Shown: positions 60,150 through 64,000 of the stretch, piece by piece
Layout of the letters: every line of letters starts with the position of its first letter
How positions within the stretch are numbered: position 1 is the first letter of the stretch
Assembly: GCF_029227915.1 (NCBI RefSeq)
Contig: NC_079878.1
Span: 25,135,501-25,199,500 of the forward strand
Origin: Hydractinia symbiolongicarpus
Taxonomy: Eukaryota; Cnidaria; Hydrozoa; Anthoathecata; Hydractiniidae
Reading direction: 5' to 3'
Length of the DNA: 64,000 nt
Position numbers and translations under genes: made by a program
The notes under the pieces: generated by a model
Told to the model about the DNA's origin: nothing
Database searches by the model: none
What the model saw: only the letters and a program-made list of their open reading frames with translations

Positions 60150-61740
60150 ACTTTCATGCATTATACTCACCCGTCATGGTCAGAGGTCTAATTGGGGTGA
60201 AGCATTCTCTATTGAGAATGAAATACGGATGTGCTATGATAAATATTCACCTATATTAATATCTCTGTTGAATTATTATCTTTCCTGAATTACTTAAATT
60301 TAAAATTATGTATTTTTTTATATATATAAAGTCTTATGTATTTTTTCTATATATTATATAATGTACCACCATTCTTCACATTGCTTATGTTTCATCTCCC
60401 ATGTAGGTAATCACTATGAAACCAGATTCTTGCAAAAGCAGAAAAACAATAGCTATATGTAATATGCAATCTTGTAGAAGTTACATGTTTTTTTATCAGC
60501 TATTAAATCAGGCTGGAAAATGCATGCGAAAATGACAACAAAATGACAGTCTAAGTATGCTTACGCTATCTATATTAGAAAAACAAATTAAAGATTCAAA
60601 CGTTACCTAATGGGATTAGATGAAATGGTCTTGTTTTCAACTTTGAACTGTAAAGGTATAATTACGCAAGGTCAAGTCCAGCCAATTTAGTGGTGTTGTT
60701 AAAGTCTTATGTATTTATACACATATTTCCTTGTAATTAAAAAAAACATACAAGAGAAAAAAGCGCATCAGAAGGATTCACCAAGGCTGGGCAATATGCT
60801 TAGCATGAAGTTAAAGTATTACCCTGAGCCTGAATATGCTTGTAAAAAACATGTATATATGGTTAATGGTTATTAGTAACACTCTTTTTTATAACATCCC
60901 ACAAACCTATACAATGAAAAAAGTTTGTCAAGAATAACTCCTGAACAATGTCTTTACTTTACCAATCATTTGAGCTACTAAATGTTTAGAAAATGAAGTT
61001 CTTCAGATATACCCACACAAATATTTGTCTTTTATGATTATGCTATTTCTGTGGTCTACAAACCTTTACCTAAAGTATACATTCTGTATTTTTAAATATG
61101 GGGGGGGGGATATCGATAACAACATCGGTATATACAATCTTCTGAAGGAGCCTGCTAATTTAATTTATTCCACATTGGAAAAACAATATCTAACTCAAAA
61201 TGCCATTTGCCTTCATCACTTCGTTTTATTTTATGTTTTGCGATCACATGAGATAATAACTATTTGTTTTATGGTCAAAAAACACATGATTTTTCTATTG
61301 TGATCACATTTTTATCCTTGTAGCTTATTTAGTTTGTTTGAAGTTTCCATGAACTGACGACGAATCGAATCGGCTGCTTTAAACTTGTCCTGTGTCTTTT
61401 TTGTCGTGTATCACTCGCTTTTTGAGCAGCTAATGCACATTCTTTTTTGAGAAGTGTTATATCTTCCATCTAAGCATCCATTTCCCCCATTTTCACGTCA
61501 ATACCTGATGCTTTTTCCTCTCCAGACCTTTTCATGCTTATTCTTTTAACAATTTATTTAGATGATCACGTATCGATCTCTGATCAACCTTAAATTTTGG
61601 TTTTTGCAATGAATTCAAAATACCTGCAATCAAATTCCAACATTGTCCTCTTTATCGTTAGCCAGCCTTGTGCTGGAAGGGGTTTGTTACCATAAGTTCT
61701 CTTGAGCCACTGATCTCGTCATGAGTTTTTTTCTGTAAGC
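60150..61740. other. AT-rich non-coding DNA
   Basis: No gene that I can support. TATATATA runs lie around 60315-60360 and a G-run at 61101-61109. Confidence 0.45.
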
Positions 61741-61744
61741 ACTC

Positions 61745-62035
61745 TTGGAAAGGTTTTTTTTTAAAAAGCTCCCCAACTACATTCCTTTGGTTATTATCAT
61801 CCAGCATAATGAACGGCAGGTAAATCTGTTTCCAATCGAAGTGGGTGCGCTGGGTATTGCTCTTTGGTCAGTTTCCATTTGTTCAAAAAGATTGGGTTTC
61901 CCAAACAAAAAAGCTTTTCAAGCCGTTCGGAAATTAGGCGACATTTGCATGAAAATATCCTTTTGCATTTGGGTGGCCAGGAACTCAATCACGTGGAACT
62001 ACGGCAGCTGCAACCTTACGTCTGGGCCTAATTAA
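61745..62035 (+). pseudogene. Probable retroelement polyprotein fragment
   Basis: The frame contains LFPIEVGALGIALWSVSICS and FQAVRKLGDICMKISFCIW, which recalls the region after the reverse transcriptase in some animal non-LTR elements (F-P-I-E-V-G-x-x-G). The catalytic RT part is not present. Alternative: an unknown element protein. Its stop lies about 190 bases before the USP relic on the same strand. Confidence 0.35.
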
Positions 62036-62225
62036 TAAAGGAAAACATGCTATGCTAATTCTATCCAGCAAGCATTATCTTTAACTCCTGCACTTTGGTC
62101 ACAAAGTAAATCGGAATCCTCTTTTGTTTCTCCCTTATCCAAGTCCGTTTTGCTGATTATGTCTGTTGTCTAAATCCACCACGGTTGTAGACACTTTCAC
62201 CTTTCTCTGAGCTTTACAATGTAAG

Positions 62226-62888
62226 ATGTCCAACGCTGGCAGCAACCCATTTAATATTAATACTCAGCAGGATGTTGCTGAGATTCTACACCATGTATTG
62301 AACGAGGTAACAGGGCCATCAGTTATTGCAAATAATATCATTACCAACAAAGTAACTACAACGATATCATGTAATTCTTGCCTCTTGTCCTCCAGTGGGG
62401 AGGAAAGTATGCCCTTTGTGTCACTCCCTATCTCAAACAACATAACAGGCTCCATTAATTGATTTTTGCAACCAGAATATTTGTCTGGAATTGACAGATG
62501 AATGCTCTTCCCATCCAGACAGTAACCGGGAAACTGTCTTCACCTAGTGTGGAGATATACTGATCATCCAACTGACTCCAAGGAAGATCTGAGGAAGGAA
62601 GAACTGTCTCCAAGAAAGATCTGTGAAAAAAGTAAATTTGTTTCCTCCCTCGCCTAAGGTGACGACACCCTGAAAGTTCATTCCCATCCTGCGGGTGATA
62701 TATCATTCACAAACCAATATAAATTAACCGCCACTATAAATCATTCAGGCACACTGGTCACTATTGGGCTTACATAAAAGATCAGAGCGTCAATATATGG
62801 TTAAAATGTGATAATGGGGCAGTGATCAGTGTCAAGCCATCTGACCTAAATAACTACGCAGTGTATCAGTTATTTTTTGTTAAAGTTT
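62226..62888 (+). pseudogene. Ubiquitin-specific protease (USP) relic
   Basis: The first part (62226-62462) reads NPFNINTQQDVAEILHHVLNE, the Q-Q-D-x-x-E box of USP catalytic domains, then TTTISCNSCL and SLPISNNI. After a frame-broken middle, INHSGTL (about 62745) and, one frame over, GHYWAYIKDQSVNIWLKCDN with NYAVYQLFFV before a TAA at 62888 give the histidine box and C-terminal strand of the fold. The cysteine box lies upstream and is not visible. These enzymes remove ubiquitin from proteins. At least two frame changes make this one dead. Its owner could be the retroelement fragment just upstream. Confidence 0.65.
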
Positions 62889-63135
62889 AAATAGTGCGAA
62901 TTCGCACTAAAACAGGGGTAAATTATATCAAAAGGGGGAGGGATCTTTTTTTCCTAGCGGTTTAAAATTACCCCTGCCGTGTTTTTCAGATACAGTTTAC
63001 CGTTAATCACGAGTTGTCTCACTCGCCACTTTCCCAGAAAGCAATTATAAGAAGCCTAGCAAGGGGGCTTAGCAATTGCCTTGTCTTTGAGTGTAATGAC
63101 CCCACTTATAACCCAAGTTCTGTAGGGAGACTAAG

Positions 63136-63513
63136 TTGGCTCACTTAGTCTACAGGGTTAACGATCCTGCTATACCTGATGTTAGTGAGAAGCTATATAA
63201 GGGGTTTTCTTTTCATCTTTCTTTTTTCTGTGACTCTACTTCCACGAAGATTACCTCCACTGACTTCAGGTTGGTCCTGACCCACAGTTGGTGCGACGCG
63301 AACGGCTGGTCTGAAGCAACAACTAAGGCTGATTGTTGGGATCCCGTGACACATATGGATAGCTACTGTCAGGTTTGCAAGTCCTGGCGCAAGGGTGGTT
63401 GTCTGCTCTTATTTATAGTTTTAATTTATTTATTTATTTTTTATAGCAAATTCTTTGTTGTAACGTTGTTGCAATGTTTGTCTTCTGTTTTCATGTTGTC
63501 TGTTTTTGTATAG
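63136..63513 (+). CDS. Unrecognised cysteine-containing open frame, part of a repeat
   Basis: 125 codons: LTHSWCDANGWSEATTKADC, WDPVTHMDSYCQVCKSWRKG, then a hydrophobic run (LLLFIVLIYLFIFYSKFF) that is probably read-through into AT-rich DNA. The cysteine-rich middle matches the coding stub at base 1-60, so this belongs to a repeat family. I cannot assign a function. Confidence 0.3.
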   Translation: MAHLVYRVNDPAIPDVSEKLYKGFSFHLSFFCDSTSTKITSTDFRLVLTHSWCDANGWSEATTKADCWDPVTHMDSYCQVCKSWRKGGCLLLFIVLIYLFIFYSKFFVVTLLQCLSSVFMLSVFV

Positions 63514-63700
63514 CGACCATTAGTTGTACGTATTGTATTGCCTAGAAAGGGCTGTTCGGTTCAATTACCGTGAGTCTGCAGACTATCCTTGCAAAAAGGG
63601 AGATCTTGCACTGTGTTTCGATCTTTAGAGGGTGTTACCTCTACAATTTTAATTAGAAAGGTCATTAGACCAGTTTCATCATCACAGCTCGCTGTCTTGT
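63340..63700 (+). repeat. Diverged dispersed repeat, copy B
   Basis: Direct-orientation relative of 1-360, sharing AAGTCCTGGCGCA, TATCCTTGCAAAAAGGGAG and GAGGGTGTTACCTCTA. The tract between has diverged strongly, with TTTATTTATTTATTT in this copy. After 63700 I see nothing of note up to the window end. Confidence 0.5.
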
Positions 63701-64000
63701 TATCTCATAATAATTTCCCATGTTTTTTTTAGGAACATCTTCTAAAGATAAATTATAAATGAAATAATGATATTGAGCATGCACTAACAATTTTATGACA
63801 TAATATGATAAACAATCCTTTCGTACCATTCCTCCAAAATTTCTCAGCCATTTGCATCCAAGTGCTTTGCTTCAGTAATAAGTTTTCGTTAAAGTTTCGA
63901 AATTAATCGTGGGTTTAAATAAACACACAGCCTACAGCAATAATAAACTCCGTAAACCTTATCATAGATGGGAAAGTGTCAGTTGCTTAATGTTGAACAG

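Noticed and set aside
61025-61303. 92-codon plus-strand frame
   Set aside because: AT-rich and hydrophobic by composition, with a G-run in the middle and no recognisable domain.

Overview
This is AT-rich eukaryotic nuclear DNA, most likely from an early-branching aquatic animal; I favour a cnidarian, perhaps a hydrozoan. The reasons are the element mix (DIRS and BEL/Pao retroelements, a Penelope-like element, an integrase-type DNA transposon paired with a HECT ligase, a MULE with SWIM and Ulp1 domains, a Helentron), GT-AG introns in the MULE gene and the total lack of bacterial-style gene packing. The species is inference. I find no complete host gene. The best host candidate is one terminal exon of an RGG-rich protein near 0.9 kb, with a poly(A) signal. 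Almost everything else recognisable is mobile DNA in various states of decay.

Layout. 0-3.7 kb: a repeat copy, the RGG exon, and an internally deleted DIRS element (minus strand) between inverted repeats. 3.8-4.3 kb: a short-period minisatellite. 5.5-12.9 kb: a BEL/Pao element with about 600-bp LTRs, 5-bp target duplication (TAGAC), a 1550-codon open pol and a broken gag. 13.6-17.6 kb: relics (a HECT-like tail, a MITE-like unit, Ty3/gypsy pol joined to a second DIRS fragment, a tRNA-like sequence). 17.6-25.4 kb: no convincing genes, but a diverged tandem duplication of about 1.3 kb, TAGC-rich DNA and perfect hairpins.

25.4-45.5 kb is a nested set. The outer DNA transposon (IS3EU-like, 25388-45458) has inverted ends made of 22-bp subterminal repeats. 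It carries a DDE integrase-type transposase on the plus strand and, convergently, a HECT ubiquitin ligase-like gene. A Penelope-like element (29523-31919, 13-bp target duplication, 487-bp inverted repeats) and a MULE (32292-45220, 33-bp inverted repeats, 9-bp target duplication GTTTATATT) sit inside it. An intron of the MULE gene holds a second BEL/Pao element (35755-43992, 5-bp target duplication GTAAT, eight or so copies of a 148-bp leader repeat). The MULE gene is one multi-exon unit: an N-terminal DNA-binding-like region, MULE transposase core, SWIM zinc finger, Ulp1/SENP-like C48 protease and PHD finger.

45.5-49.3 kb holds a frameshifted Ty1/copia. 49.8-50.7 kb holds an OB-fold/RPA-like zinc-finger relic. 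54.0-59.2 kb holds a Helentron-type rolling-circle element with a cysteine-protease-like ORF that has a 2A-like motif, a Rep HUH motif, a helicase with its ATP-binding core missing, and an endonuclease tail. 60.0 kb has a tRNA-like sequence inside a 21-bp inverted repeat. 61.7-62.9 kb has a retroelement fragment and a decayed ubiquitin-specific protease. The last kilobase carries a repeat related to the first 360 bases.

The recurring theme is ubiquitin/SUMO-pathway chemistry carried on unrelated mobile elements: a HECT ligase, a SUMO-protease-like domain, an OTU/C76-like protease and a USP relic in one window. The nested IS3EU-HECT and MULE-C48-PHD elements, with solid termini and target duplications, are the most interesting objects here.
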